Origin: Thalassobium sp.
Lineage (GTDB): Bacteria > Pseudomonadota > Gammaproteobacteria > Pseudomonadales > Oceanobacteraceae
Reading direction: 5' to 3'
Length of the DNA: 64,000 nt
NCBI GenBank assembly: GCA_002733205.1
Contig: NVUW01000005.1
Span: 343,276 to 407,275 of the forward strand
Positions 44,286 to 53,766 of this stretch are shown here, one piece after another. Position 1 is the stretch's first letter, and each line of letters starts with the position of its first letter. The notes under the pieces were generated by a model, which was not told the DNA's origin, made no database searches, and worked only from the letters and a program-made list of their open reading frames with translations. Both the position numbers and the translations under genes were made by a program.

Positions 44286-46568
44286 TTAAATCTTACACGC
44301 GCCGCCTGCGCAGTCATCGTCTTCTTCGATCACAGCGTCTTTTTGCGGATCTTCCATACCATCACGGGTGTTGTGGTAATAGAGCGTTTTAAGGCCGTTT
44401 TTGTACGCGGTCAGCAGGTCTTTCAGCAATTGCTGCATAGGCACCTTGCCACCTTCAAAGCGTGATGGGTCATAGTTGGTGTTAGCGGAAATCGCCTGAT
44501 CGACGAATTTCTGCATAATACCCACCAGTTGCAGATAACCATTGTTGTTCGGAATCTGCCACAGCAGCTCGTAGCTCTTTCTCAGTCGGCCAAATTCCGG
44601 CACAACCTGCTTGAGGATACCATCTTTGCTCTGCTTCACGCTGATATATCCGCGCGGCGGTTCAATACCGTTGGTCGCGTTGCTGATCTGTGACGAGGTC
44701 TCAGATGGCATCAGAGCGGACAACGTGGAGTTGCGCAGACCATAGGTCAGAATATCTTTGCGCAGTGCTTCCCAGTCGTATTGCAGCGGCTCTTCACAGA
44801 ACTTATCGACTTCTTTTTTGTAGGTGTCGATTGGCAGAATACCCTGAGCATAGGTCGTGTCACTGAAAGCTTCGCAAGCGCCTTGTTCTTTCGCCAGGTT
44901 GTTGGAGGCTTTCAGCAGCCAGTACTGCATGGCTTCAAAGGCGCGGTGAGTCAGACCGTTGGCGCTGCCATCGGAATATTTCACGCCGTTTTTCGCCAGG
45001 AAATAGGCATAGTTGATAACACCCACACCCAGCGTGCGGCGACGCAGGCTGGCTTTCTGGGCGGCCATCACCGGGTAATCCTGATACGTCAGCAGACTAT
45101 CGAGTGCGCGTACAATCAGGTCGGATAATTCTTCCAGCTCATCCAGGTTGTTCAGCGAACCCAGGTTGAAAGCGGCCAGCGTACACAGGGCAATTTCACC
45201 CTCGTCATCGTTGATGTCTTTCAGCGGCTTGGTTGGCAGGGCAATTTCCAGACACAGGTTGGATTGACGCACCGGGGCCAGTTTCGAATTGAACGGGCTG
45301 TGGGTGTTGCAATGGTCAACGTTCTGAATGTAGATACGGCCGGTGCTGGCCCGTTCCTGCATCATGCTGGAGAACAGGTCGACCGCTTTCAGCGTCTTCT
45401 TACGGATACCATCCTGTTGTTCGTATTTAACGTACAGCTGCTCAAACAGCTCCTGATCTTCAAAGAAGGCGTCATACAGACCAGGAACATCAGAAGGTGA
45501 GAACAGTGTAATGTTGCCGTTCTTAATCAGGCGTTCGTACATCAGCTTGTTGATCTGCACGCCATAGTCGAGATGACGCACACGGTTTTCTTCAACACCG
45601 CGGTTGTTTTTCAGAACCAGCAGGTTTTCAACTTCGTAGTGCCACATCGGGTAGAACAGGGTGGCTGCACCGCCGCGCACACCGCCCTGAGAGCAGGATT
45701 TTACCGCGGTCTGGAAATGCTTATAAAACGGAATACAACCGGTGTGGAACGCTTCACCGCCGCGGATCGGGCTGCCCAGGGCACGGATGCGGCCGCCATT
45801 GATGCCAATGCCGGCACGTTGAGACACGTATTTCACAATGGCACTGGCGGTGGCGTTGATGGAATCCAGGCTGTCGCCGGCTTCAATTAACACACAGGAG
45901 CTGAACTGGCGGGTCGGCGTACGCACACCGGCCATAATCGGTGTTGGCAGTGATAATTTGAACGTGGATACCGCATCGTAGAAACGGCGGATGTATTCCA
46001 GGCGACGCTCTTTGTCGTAGCCGGCAAATAAACAGGCCGCGATCAGTACATACAGAAACTGTGCGCTTTCGTAGACTTCGCCACTGACGCGGTTCTGTAC
46101 CAGATATTTGCCTTCCAGCTGCTTCACGGCGGCATAGCTGAAGGTCAGATCGCGACTGTGATCAATAAACGCGTCCATCGCCGCGATTTCTTCGGCGGTA
46201 TAGTCTTCCAGCAAATGACGGTCATAGCGTTCGGATTCCACCATGCGTTTCACATGATCCAGCAACGCTGGTGGCTCAAAACGGCCATAGGCTTTTTTGC
46301 GCAGGTGAAAAATATTCAGGCGTGCAGCCAGATACTGATAATCAGGTGTTTCTTCTGAAATCAGATCCGCGGCTGCCTTAATCAGGGTTTCGTGGATTTC
46401 AGAGGTCTGAATACCATCAAAAAACTGTAAGTGGGCTTTCAGCTCCACTTCGGACACAGATACGTTATCAAGACCTTCGGCGGCCCAGGTGACCACCTTA
46501 TGAATTTTATCCAGATTCAAAGGTTCTTGGGTCCCGTCACGCTTGGTGACTTTTAGCTCGCTGTTCAT
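44286..46568 (-). CDS. nrdA: Ribonucleotide reductase class Ia, alpha subunit NrdA
   Basis: A 760-aa catalytic subunit (E. coli 761). The ATP-cone allosteric domain covers about 1-95 ([19 protein letters not shown]), the catalytic barrel follows ([25 protein letters not shown]) and the C-terminal redox pair is in [10 protein letters not shown] choose ATG 46568 ([12 protein letters not shown]), which matches the E. coli N-terminus. An ATG at 46604 with AAGGA upstream is a good alternative. The open frame runs back to 46988, but that would read through the promoter region. Confidence 0.97.
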   Translation of the reverse strand: MNSELKVTKRDGTQEPLNLDKIHKVVTWAAEGLDNVSVSEVELKAHLQFFDGIQTSEIHETLIKAAADLISEETPDYQYLAARLNIFHLRKKAYGRFEPPALLDHVKRMVESERYDRHLLEDYTAEEIAAMDAFIDHSRDLTFSYAAVKQLEGKYLVQNRVSGEVYESAQFLYVLIAACLFAGYDKERRLEYIRRFYDAVSTFKLSLPTPIMAGVRTPTRQFSSCVLIEAGDSLDSINATASAIVKYVSQRAGIGINGGRIRALGSPIRGGEAFHTGCIPFYKHFQTAVKSCSQGGVRGGAATLFYPMWHYEVENLLVLKNNRGVEENRVRHLDYGVQINKLMYERLIKNGNITLFSPSDVPGLYDAFFEDQELFEQLYVKYEQQDGIRKKTLKAVDLFSSMMQERASTGRIYIQNVDHCNTHSPFNSKLAPVRQSNLCLEIALPTKPLKDINDDEGEIALCTLAAFNLGSLNNLDELEELSDLIVRALDSLLTYQDYPVMAAQKASLRRRTLGVGVINYAYFLAKNGVKYSDGSANGLTHRAFEAMQYWLLKASNNLAKEQGACEAFSDTTYAQGILPIDTYKKEVDKFCEEPLQYDWEALRKDILTYGLRNSTLSALMPSETSSQISNATNGIEPPRGYISVKQSKDGILKQVVPEFGRLRKSYELLWQIPNNNGYLQLVGIMQKFVDQAISANTNYDPSRFEGGKVPMQQLLKDLLTAYKNGLKTLYYHNTRDGMEDPQKDAVIEEDDDCAGGACKI

Positions 46569-46708
46569 TTCTTCTGTGCCTGTATCCAAGGGAAACTTCT
46601 CCATCTGTCCTTGATCGGTATGGGTTCCGTAAAACGCTTGACGGCTGGCCTGATTGTCTGTAGGTGCCGGTGTAAGTAACTGAGTTACCGACATATTTTT
46701 AAGTCGAG

Positions 46709-46757
46709 ACACAAGATAATGCGGTATACCTATGAATTCAACCCCAAGATATAGTGG
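46709..46757 (-). promoter_or_regulatory. Pair of NrdR-like boxes upstream of nrdA
   Basis: Two 16-bp sites fit the NrdR pattern acaCwAtATaTwGwgt: ACACAAGATAATGCGG (46709-46724) and CCCCAAGATATAGTGG (46742-46757). They start 33 bp apart, close to the three helical turns usual for NrdR. On the - strand a TTGAAT / TATCTT pair with 17-bp spacing overlaps them. They lie 141-189 bp before the chosen nrdA start, within the 46569-46964 gap. Confidence 0.65.
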
Positions 46758-46772
46758 GTTATCGGTTTTGCG

Positions 46773-46781
46773 TGTGGATAA
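46773..46781 (-). promoter_or_regulatory. DnaA box upstream of nrdA
   Basis: TTATCCACA on the - strand is a perfect DnaA box, 16 bp upstream of the distal NrdR-like box. E. coli nrdAB is also under DnaA control, so the site plausibly links dNTP supply to replication initiation. A single 9-mer can arise by chance; position is what makes it credible. Confidence 0.6.
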
Positions 46782-46877
46782 CTTGTGTGTAGTTGGTGGA
46801 CAGGGTGTGGCTGTTTTTTCGCAGCGTTGATGCCCTCTGATTTTTACCAAATTAATGAATAGATTGGTTACTATGCA

Positions 46878-46891
46878 ACAAAGCGTAACTC
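46878..46891 (+). promoter_or_regulatory. RstA-box-like motif before the two-component genes
   Basis: ACAAAGCGTAACTC matches the motif at 49310 in 12 of 14 positions and resembles the E. coli RstA box (TACATNTNGTTACA). An inverted repeat TAACTC/GAGTTA (46886-46903) overlaps its end. The likely -10 of the downstream gene is TATAAA at 46934-46939. It would fit autoregulation by the regulator at 46965. Confidence 0.5.
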
Positions 46892-46964
46892 GGTCTAGAG
46901 TTAGTGTCAGATGCCTGTGGCAATACTCCGGGGTATAAACCTGTTTAAGGAATGGTAAGGAACC

Positions 46965-47705
46965 ATGTTGAAGCAAGAAAATGGTCAAAGCCTTGAAGAA
47001 AACTGGCGCATTCTCATTGTTGAGGATGACGAACGTCTGGCGACTCTCACCAAGGATTATCTGGAAAGTAATGGTCTGAAAGTCGCAGTTGAAGGCGACG
47101 GTGGCCGTGCAATTGAGCGCATCAAGACGGAACAGCCTGACCTCGTGGTACTGGATCTGATGTTACCGGGTGAAGATGGCCTTGCGGTCTGCCGCATTGT
47201 CCGCCCGTATTACAAAGGTCCGATTCTGATGCTGACGGCCCGTACCGAAGATCTTGATCAGGTGCTGGGACTGGAAATGGGAGCCGATGATTATGTCGCC
47301 AAGCCGGTTCGGCCGCGCGTATTGCTGGCCCGTATCCGCGCCTTGTTGCGCCGGGTTAAAGAAGTTCCTGAAGAACAGGTTGTGGATGGCGGCTCGGATA
47401 ATCGTCTGACCTTCGGCAATCTGGTGGTGGATAACGCCATGCGTGAAGCCTGGCTGGAAGGCAAAAGCATTGATCTCACCAGTGCAGAGTTTGATTTGCT
47501 GTGGTTGCTGAGCAGCAGCGCCGGACGTGTCCTCACCCGGGAAGAAATTTTCCACCAGTTGCGTGGCATTGAGTATGACGGTCAGGACCGTTCTATTGAT
47601 GTCAGGGTTTCACGCATTCGCCCTAAAGTCGGTGATGATCCGATGAACCCGAAGCGCATCAAAACCGTACGCAGTAAAGGTTACCTGTTCGTTAAAGAAA
47701 TCTGA
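46965..47705 (+). CDS. rstA: OmpR-family response regulator, RstA-like
   Basis: A 246-aa regulator: receiver domain with acidic pocket E20-D21-D22, phosphoacceptor D64 (LVVLDLMLPGEDG) and the YVAKPV Lys; winged-helix DNA-binding domain from about 145 (IDLTSAEFDLLWLLSSSAGR, RSIDVRVSRIRPKVGDDP). The sequence is most like RstA. TAAGGA eight bases before the ATG supports the start. Paired with the kinase 17 bp downstream, and divergent from nrdA. Confidence 0.88.
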   Translation: MLKQENGQSLEENWRILIVEDDERLATLTKDYLESNGLKVAVEGDGGRAIERIKTEQPDLVVLDLMLPGEDGLAVCRIVRPYYKGPILMLTARTEDLDQVLGLEMGADDYVAKPVRPRVLLARIRALLRRVKEVPEEQVVDGGSDNRLTFGNLVVDNAMREAWLEGKSIDLTSAEFDLLWLLSSSAGRVLTREEIFHQLRGIEYDGQDRSIDVRVSRIRPKVGDDPMNPKRIKTVRSKGYLFVKEI

Positions 47706-47722
47706 CGTCAGGAGACATCGCC

Positions 47723-49282
47723 ATTTTTATCCGGGTTTACTCAGGGCTGCTGGGTGCTTTGCTGATGGTTGGTATCATCTGCACTGTTGCCTTACAGCTC
47801 GTCAACTTTGTGCGCAGTGCACAGTTCAATGAAGACATGGTGGGCGGCAGTGTTGCGTTGCTGGCCCAGCGCCTGCGCCAGGACCCTGGTGCATTGTCTG
47901 AGTTGTCATCGCGCTTTGATGCCGATATCAGTATTTTACCGCTGGCCGAAGGGCCGGTGGATGAATACCAGCAAAATCGTCTGGCCCGTGGACAACTGCT
48001 GGTCGATACCACCAACGAAGGGCGTACCGCCCGTTTGTTGTATCAGATGTCCGATGACGAATTACTTGATGTCCAGCTCAGCACCGTCACCGAAGTTCAG
48101 GCGCAGGCGTCAGCGTATCTGTTGCTGGAGGATTGGCAGCGTTCCGGTGAAACCATCGAAGCGTTTATCAAACGGATGCAGCCCCGTTTCGGATTTCCGT
48201 TGTCTGTGGTGGAGATTGATCAGCTTTTCCTTTCCGACTCCGATTTTGCGCGGATGCAATACGGTGACGTACTGGTGCGGATTTCCATCGAAGGGCAGCA
48301 GGCTGAAGCCTTGGCAAAATTACCCGGTCAGCCGCGTGCGCTGCGTCTTGGGCCCATCGATGCATTCAATCCCTATTCCTGGCAGGCCATTTTTGTCATC
48401 GCCGTGATCGGGATTATGTTGCTGGGTCTTGGCGTGTATTGGGTGGTTAACTCGTTTGAGATCCGGCTGCGCAAACTGGAGCAGGCAACCAGCCGTCTGG
48501 CGCAAGGCCATCTCAGTGCCCGGGTTGCTATTACCGGCACCGATCCGGTCAGCCGTCTGGGGCAGGCCTTTAATAAAATGGCTGAACATATTCAGCGGCT
48601 TATCTCCATTCAGCGCGAAATGGTGCGTGCGGTGTCCCATGAGTTACGCACCCCGGTGGCCCGTATCCGTTTTGGCTTACAGATTATTGAAGACAGCGTC
48701 GACGATGCTTACGTCAGCAAACAGCTGACGGGTATGGACTCTGACATTCAGGAGCTGGATGAACTCATCGACGAAATTCTGACGTATGCCCGTCTGGAAG
48801 AAGGCGGGCCGTTACTCGATTTCCAGAAAGTGAATGTGGCTGACGTTGCCGTTCAGGTGGTTGAGGAAGCGCGTCCGCCGGCGCATGTCAGTGTCAGCTA
48901 TGCCGGCGCGTCGCCGGAAAATGCTCATTATGCTGAAGTTGAGCCGCGTTATATTCATCGCGCGATTCAGAATCTTGTCGGTAATGCTGGGCGCTACGCC
49001 AGTTCACGTGTCCGGGTCAGTTGTACCATTGGTACCGATACCTGCCGCGTGGATGTGGAAGATGATGGCCCGGGCATCCCGGAGGAAGACTGGGACCGGG
49101 TATTTACCGCGTTTGCCCGACTCGATGACAGCCGCACCCGCAGTTCAGGTGGTTATGGACTGGGTCTGTCGATAGTGCGGCGTATTGCTTACTGGCACGG
49201 TGGGCGGGCGATGGTCAGTCGCAGCGAGGCTCTGGGTGGGGCCAAATTCAGTTTGATCTGGCCGCGTCGTCATCACGAATGA
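47723..49282 (+). CDS. rstB: Sensor histidine kinase, RstB-like, with probable ATT start
   Basis: A 519-aa membrane kinase. First membrane helix about 5-28, periplasmic sensor about 30-215, second helix about 220-245, HAMP to about 295, HisKA with His306 (VSHELRTPVARIRF), HATPase with NLVGNAGRYA, DDGPGIPEEDW and GGYGLGLSIVRRI. Between the rstA stop and the first standard start (TTG at 47759) the frame already encodes IFIRVYSGLLGALL, the usual first-helix beginning of such kinases. AGGAG (47710-47714) sits eight bases before ATT at 47723, so I place the start there. If wrong, the protein starts at TTG 47759 (507 aa) with a shortened helix. Confidence 0.85.
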   Translation: MFIRVYSGLLGALLMVGIICTVALQLVNFVRSAQFNEDMVGGSVALLAQRLRQDPGALSELSSRFDADISILPLAEGPVDEYQQNRLARGQLLVDTTNEGRTARLLYQMSDDELLDVQLSTVTEVQAQASAYLLLEDWQRSGETIEAFIKRMQPRFGFPLSVVEIDQLFLSDSDFARMQYGDVLVRISIEGQQAEALAKLPGQPRALRLGPIDAFNPYSWQAIFVIAVIGIMLLGLGVYWVVNSFEIRLRKLEQATSRLAQGHLSARVAITGTDPVSRLGQAFNKMAEHIQRLISIQREMVRAVSHELRTPVARIRFGLQIIEDSVDDAYVSKQLTGMDSDIQELDELIDEILTYARLEEGGPLLDFQKVNVADVAVQVVEEARPPAHVSVSYAGASPENAHYAEVEPRYIHRAIQNLVGNAGRYASSRVRVSCTIGTDTCRVDVEDDGPGIPEEDWDRVFTAFARLDDSRTRSSGGYGLGLSIVRRIAYWHGGRAMVSRSEALGGAKFSLIWPRRHHE

Positions 49283-49308
49283 TGCAAAGCCTTATAATCA
49301 AAATTGTA

Positions 49309-49323
49309 TACAAAGCGTTACAC
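49309..49323 (+). promoter_or_regulatory. RstA-box-like motif after the two-component genes
   Basis: TACAAAGCGTTACAC contains TACA-N4-GTTACA as in the E. coli RstA box and shares 12 of 14 positions with the site at 46878. A -10-like TACACT lies at 49335-49340, which puts the box over the -35 position, as for activator-dependent promoters. Confidence 0.5.
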
Positions 49324-49346
49324 AAAGACACTTTTACACTACAGAC

Positions 49347-49453
49347 TGAAAAGCGTCGGCAGATCATTATATGCCCCGCGTATCCCTAGGAGACGTGGTG
49401 AGAATGTAGCGAAGTTATTCGCTTTTTTGGGCTCTTTCAGAGCCCTTTTTTTT
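49347..49453 (+). ncRNA. Candidate small RNA downstream of the RstB-like gene
   Basis: The 208-bp gap after the kinase has no open frame of note but contains an RstA-like box, a spaced -10 (49335-49340) and two tandem intrinsic terminators. The predicted transcript would begin near 49347 and end at about 49428 or 49453 (about 82 or 107 nt). The alternative is that this is only the 3' end of the rstAB transcript. No known RNA family was recognised. Confidence 0.35.
49408..49453 (+). terminator. Two tandem intrinsic terminators
   Basis: First: AGCGAA (49408-49413), GTTA, TTCGCT (49418-49423) then TTTTT. Second: GGGCTC (49429-49434), TTTCA, GAGCCC (49440-49445) then T8. Both point along the + strand, so they end rstAB and/or the candidate small RNA before the opposing metR. 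Confidence 0.92.
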
Positions 49454-49490
49454 GCCTGAAATTCAGTGAGTAATTACTTTCGTGCTGCGC

Positions 49491-50408
49491 TCAACTGACC
49501 GGCAGAATGCCCGGTAAGTGGCGGAAACAGGTTTCTAGCGCCTGCTGGAAGAAGTCCTGAAGGTAGGCACTGTCCTGCTGATCTTTCCGCACGGCGGCGT
49601 ACAGCGTTGGCCATACCCCTTCTTTGCCCAGTGGCCGGGCGGATACCAGCTTCGCGTCGATGTATGGCTGTAATGCCCAGTTTGGCAGGCAGGCAACACC
49701 TCGACCGCTGGCGACCAATTGCACCATCATCAGCGTCAGTTCTGTCTGGCGGGTTGCCAGAGGCTCAATCCCGCGGGGGGAGAGAAAGTGTTCGAAGATA
49801 TCTAATCGGTTACGGTCTACCGGGTAGTGAATCAGAGTCTCGGAACTCAGATCCGTGGGCTGGATGCAGTCCTGCTGGGCCAGCGGGTGCTGGTTGGCGA
49901 CCGCCAGAACCGACTGATAACGGAAGAGCGGCTGATAGTAAATTTCGTTATGTGGACCAGGGTCAGAGGTCACGACCAGATCAATGTCGCCACGAATCAG
50001 AGCCGGAATGGGCTCAAAATGAAAACTGGTACTCAGATCAATCTCAACTTCAGGCCAATGGTCACGAAAGCTGTTGATAGCGGGCATCAGCCAGTCAAAA
50101 CAGCTGTGGCATTCAATCACCATATGCAGACGACCACTGTGTCCACCCGCCATTTTCTGCAGGTTGCGTTCAGACTGACGCAGCAGCGGCAGCACATCAT
50201 CCGCCAATTGCAGCAATTCCAGTCCGGCGCGGGTAAAACGCAACGGTTTGGTTTTACGCAGAAACAACGACACACCAAGACGCTCTTCCAGATCTTTTAA
50301 CTGATGGGAGAGGGCTGACTGGGTCAGGTGCATGCGTCTGGCGGCTTCCACCAGGGTGCCGCCATCACGCAGAGCGGCGAGGGTGCGCAGATGTTTGATA
50401 TCGAGCAT
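49491..50408 (-). CDS. metR: Methionine-pathway regulator MetR (LysR family)
   Basis: A 305-aa LysR protein closely resembling E. coli MetR: N-terminal HTH (LTQSALSHQLKDLEERLG), effector-domain signatures VIECHSCFDWLMPAI and YPVDRNRLDIFEHFL. MetR activates metE/metH-type genes with homocysteine as co-inducer. A perfect MetR box covers its start codon (50407-50421), which fits autorepression. No met biosynthetic gene lies next to it. Confidence 0.9.
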   Translation of the reverse strand: MLDIKHLRTLAALRDGGTLVEAARRMHLTQSALSHQLKDLEERLGVSLFLRKTKPLRFTRAGLELLQLADDVLPLLRQSERNLQKMAGGHSGRLHMVIECHSCFDWLMPAINSFRDHWPEVEIDLSTSFHFEPIPALIRGDIDLVVTSDPGPHNEIYYQPLFRYQSVLAVANQHPLAQQDCIQPTDLSSETLIHYPVDRNRLDIFEHFLSPRGIEPLATRQTELTLMMVQLVASGRGVACLPNWALQPYIDAKLVSARPLGKEGVWPTLYAAVRKDQQDSAYLQDFFQQALETCFRHLPGILPVS

Positions 50409-50421
50409 GAAAGAAATTCAT
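50407..50421 (-). promoter_or_regulatory. MetR-type operator over the metR start codon
   Basis: ATGAA-AGAAA-TTCAT is a perfect dyad fitting the MetR site TGAA-N5-TTCA. It includes the first two bases of the metR ATG and lies in the 40-bp gap between aer and metR. Confidence 0.7.
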
Positions 50422-50448
50422 AAATATTGAATTCTGAATGTTAGCTTT

Positions 50449-51999
50449 TCATGAGCTTTGTTGAAAGCGCTGAATGATACGATTCTGATCGTCCATCAAT
50501 TGCGCCAATTGCTCACATTCGCTGTTCATACTGCCAGCCAGCTGTTCTGCTTCCTGGGCCAGGCTTTCCAGCTGTGTCAGGTGGTCGCGGATCTGGTCGG
50601 CTGCCTGATTCTGTTCTGAGGCCGAACGTGAGTTGGCGTTGGTCATCGCCTGAATCTCGCTGAGCTCATGGCGGATCGTAGAGAACACGCCGTTGACCTG
50701 TCGTGCCCGTTCCAGCGTTTGTTCTGTTGAGTGTTGCCCTTTATTCATCGCTTCGACCGCGTGACCGCTGTGCTGATTCAGGCCGGTCACAATCAGCTGA
50801 ATTTCAGCTGCTGATTCCTGGGTACGCTGAGCCAGATTACGAACTTCATCGGCGACGACGGCAAATCCGCGTCCCTGTTCACCGGCTCTGGCGGCCTCGA
50901 TTGCGGCATTCAGTGCCAGCAGATTGGTCTGTTCGGCAATGTCGCTGATGGCCTGCAGGAAACGGTCAACCCCCTGGGTTTCGCTGGCCAGGCGGCTGAT
51001 GGCTTCGGCGGTGCCTTTCAGCTCATCCTGCAGGGATTCCGTCTGGGTCATCATTACCTTGATGTCGTTTTCGCCGGAGGTGGCATTGCTGACGGCTTGC
51101 TGGCTGGCCTGCTGTGATTGTTGATTGTTTTCGTTGAGCTGCAATGCGGTGTGCTGAATCGCGGTGCTGACCTGTTCCACTTGCTGGGTGTAGCTGTGCT
51201 GGCGACGTACACGCTCCAGCGTATTTTGTGACAGGTTCAGGGTGTTGCTGGTGGCGCTCACCAGCGAGCTGGTGTTGTCGGCGATACGCACCAACACCGT
51301 TTGCAAGCGACGGCGCATCGCATGCTGAGCAAAGGCCAGTTGTCCGTGGGCATCATCACGTCCGGTGTAAATCCAGGCCATCAGACGGTTATTAATCACA
51401 TCCTGACCGTAGCGGATAAACGCTGCTTCCTGCTGATATTGTCGAAACATGCTGAAGGCCGCACTGAGTCCGATGACACCCTGCAGTAGAAGGTTGTCGG
51501 AGCCGTAAAGTGAGGCGCCGACCGCGATCAGCCAGGGCAGTGCCGTCGGCAGCATTGGCCGCAACTGGCTCCAGCGTTGCAGCGGGTTCTTGCCGCTGTT
51601 AAGTAATTGATAGGCTTTTTCCGCACGCTGAATCTGATCGCGGCTGGGTGCAATGCGCACGGATTCATAACCGACAATCTGATCGCGTTCGTACAACGGT
51701 GTAACGTAAGCATCAACCCAGTAATGATCGCCGTTTTTTGTGCGGTTTTTTACGATTCCCATCCAGTGCTGGCCCGCCTTTACGGTGTTCCACAAATCGG
51801 CAAACGCAGCGGTAGGCATGTCGGGGTGGCGCACCAGATTGTGTGGACTGCCGTTCAGTTCTTCTTTGCTGAAGCCACTGATGCGGATGAAATGATCATT
51901 GCAGTGCGTGATCACTCCTTTGAGATTGGTGGACGACACCAGATGACCGTCGGCGGACAAGGTGACTTCGCGCTGAGTAACAGGTTGGTTATTACGCAT
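50449..51999 (-). CDS. aer: Aer-like PAS chemoreceptor
   Basis: A 516-aa receptor built like E. coli Aer: PAS domain about 15-120 ([39 protein letters not shown]), a hydrophobic anchor about 150-190, HAMP-like linker, and signalling domain with the tip [20 protein letters not shown]. There is no periplasmic domain. It should sense redox state through FAD. It probably signals through the flagellar array. It lacks a C-terminal pentapeptide tether. Confidence 0.9.
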   Translation of the reverse strand: MRNNQPVTQREVTLSADGHLVSSTNLKGVITHCNDHFIRISGFSKEELNGSPHNLVRHPDMPTAAFADLWNTVKAGQHWMGIVKNRTKNGDHYWVDAYVTPLYERDQIVGYESVRIAPSRDQIQRAEKAYQLLNSGKNPLQRWSQLRPMLPTALPWLIAVGASLYGSDNLLLQGVIGLSAAFSMFRQYQQEAAFIRYGQDVINNRLMAWIYTGRDDAHGQLAFAQHAMRRRLQTVLVRIADNTSSLVSATSNTLNLSQNTLERVRRQHSYTQQVEQVSTAIQHTALQLNENNQQSQQASQQAVSNATSGENDIKVMMTQTESLQDELKGTAEAISRLASETQGVDRFLQAISDIAEQTNLLALNAAIEAARAGEQGRGFAVVADEVRNLAQRTQESAAEIQLIVTGLNQHSGHAVEAMNKGQHSTEQTLERARQVNGVFSTIRHELSEIQAMTNANSRSASEQNQAADQIRDHLTQLESLAQEAEQLAGSMNSECEQLAQLMDDQNRIIQRFQQSS

Positions 52000-52143
52000 T
52001 TTATTATCAAGGCAGCTTCATTATTCAAATAACTATAGTTCAGCGACTGTTTTTTGCCGTATTTAGCGGCATTTCCATTCGGGCCTTGGTCATCTTCGTT
52101 TCAGTCAGTAAACTCGCGCAAAAAATAATGAGGATAACATTCT

Positions 52144-53631
52144 ATGCCACGTTGTTTGCTGAGCTTTGATCAGGGAACTACCAGTAGCCGCGCTATTCTT
52201 TTTTCTACCGAAGGCCAGATTCTGGCAACCGGCCAGCGCGAGTTTACCCAACATTTTCCTAAGCCCGGTTGGGTTGAACATGATCCGGAAGAAATCTGGC
52301 AGAGTACGCTCGCCAGTACGCGTGAAGCGTTAGCCGCTTCGGGTTGTGCGCTCAGCGACATTGCGGCTGCTGGTATCACGAATCAGCGTGAGACGACCAT
52401 TGTCTGGGAGCGGGCCAGCGGTAAGCCGGTGTATAACGCCATTGTCTGGCAGGATCGCCGCACCGCCGATGTCTGTCAGCAGCTCAAAGCCGATGCCGAG
52501 CTGGAACCCCGTATTGCCGCTAAAACCGGCCTGCTGCTGGATCCGTATTTCTCGGCGACCAAACTGGCGTGGATTCTGGATAACGTCGATGGCGCGCGTG
52601 AGCGGGCAGAGCGCGGCGAGCTGGCGTTTGGTACGGTCGACACCTTTCTGCTCTGGCGTCTGACCGGCGGCAAGGTGCATGCCACCGATGCCAGCAACGC
52701 CTCGCGTACACTGCTGTTTAACATTCATAGCCAGCAGTGGGACGAAGAGCTGCTGCAGTTATTCCGCATTCCTGCCGCACTGCTGCCGGAAGTGAAGGAT
52801 AGCGCTGCGGATTATGGCCGCGTCGACAGCAGCCTGTTCGGTGCCGAAATTGCCATCGGCGGTGTTGCCGGAGATCAGCAGGCGGCGCTGGTGGGACAGG
52901 CCTGTTTCCGTCCGGGTATGGCGAAGAGCACCTACGGCACCGGCTGTTTTATGGTGATGAACACCGGAAACGAGGCGCTGAAATCAACTCACCGTCTGCT
53001 GACCACGGTGGCTTACCGTATTAATGGCGAAACGACGTACGCACTGGAAGGTTCGATCTTTATGGCGGGGGCCACAATTCAGTGGATCCGCGATGGTCTG
53101 AATCTGATTTCCAGCGCCTGTGAAACGCAATCACTGGCGGAAGCGACAGGCTACGAAAATCCGGTGTATATGGTGCCGGCGTTTACCGGTCTGGGCGCTC
53201 CCTACTGGGACCCACAGGCACGTGGCGCCATTATGGGCCTGACCCGCGACACCGGCATTAAAGAGATCGTTACCGCAGGTTTGCAGGCGGTGTGTTATCA
53301 GACCCGTGATCTGCTCGAAGCGATGGCTCTGGATGGCGTTGAGCCGGCGCAATTACGCGTTGATGGCGGCATGGTGGTCAATGGCTGGCTGGTTCAGTTT
53401 CTGGCCGATGTGCTGGGGATTCCGATTGCGTGTCCGAAAGTGACGGAAACCACCGCACTGGGAGCGGCATTTTTAGCCGGATTGCAGGTTGGGGTGTATC
53501 AGAGTCTGGATGATGTTGAAGCATTTTGGGTGCATGATCGTGCGTATCAACCCAAGCTGGAAGAAAGTCAGCGTCAACATTTATACGAAGGCTGGCTCAA
53601 CGCCGTGCAGCGGGTACGTTGCGGCAGCTGA
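52144..53631 (+). CDS. glpK: Glycerol kinase GlpK
   Basis: A 495-aa FGGY-family kinase that phosphorylates glycerol to sn-glycerol 3-phosphate. [15 protein letters not shown] near the N-terminus, [24 protein letters not shown] and the FGGY signature region [15 protein letters not shown] are all present; length is that of the family (about 495-505). GAGG precedes the ATG by about ten bases. No glpF or glpD lies in this window. A 15-bp palindrome (TCTCAGGGCCTGAGA) follows the stop. Confidence 0.97.
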   Translation: MPRCLLSFDQGTTSSRAILFSTEGQILATGQREFTQHFPKPGWVEHDPEEIWQSTLASTREALAASGCALSDIAAAGITNQRETTIVWERASGKPVYNAIVWQDRRTADVCQQLKADAELEPRIAAKTGLLLDPYFSATKLAWILDNVDGARERAERGELAFGTVDTFLLWRLTGGKVHATDASNASRTLLFNIHSQQWDEELLQLFRIPAALLPEVKDSAADYGRVDSSLFGAEIAIGGVAGDQQAALVGQACFRPGMAKSTYGTGCFMVMNTGNEALKSTHRLLTTVAYRINGETTYALEGSIFMAGATIQWIRDGLNLISSACETQSLAEATGYENPVYMVPAFTGLGAPYWDPQARGAIMGLTRDTGIKEIVTAGLQAVCYQTRDLLEAMALDGVEPAQLRVDGGMVVNGWLVQFLADVLGIPIACPKVTETTALGAAFLAGLQVGVYQSLDDVEAFWVHDRAYQPKLEESQRQHLYEGWLNAVQRVRCGS

Positions 53632-53726
53632 TCTCAGGGCCTGAGACGGGGTTGGCGAATGTCAGGTACGCCAGCTCCGATTACGAATTTTACGTGAATT
53701 GACATAGCCGACGGAAAAATAGTCTC

Positions 53727-53732
53727 TATAAT
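53727..53732 (+). promoter_or_regulatory. -10 element of the diguanylate cyclase gene
   Basis: A perfect TATAAT 34 bp before the chosen ATG. A TTGACA lies upstream but 22 bp away, too far for a normal sigma-70 pair, so activation by another factor is possible. Confidence 0.5.
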
Positions 53733-53766
53733 CGTGCGCTTTGTTCTCAGAGCACAGGATGCCGCC

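Noticed and set aside
46569..46988. Longer NrdA start with 140 extra residues
   Set aside because: The extra part has no similarity to NrdA, contains the NrdR/DnaA sites and would overlap the start of the divergent rstA gene.
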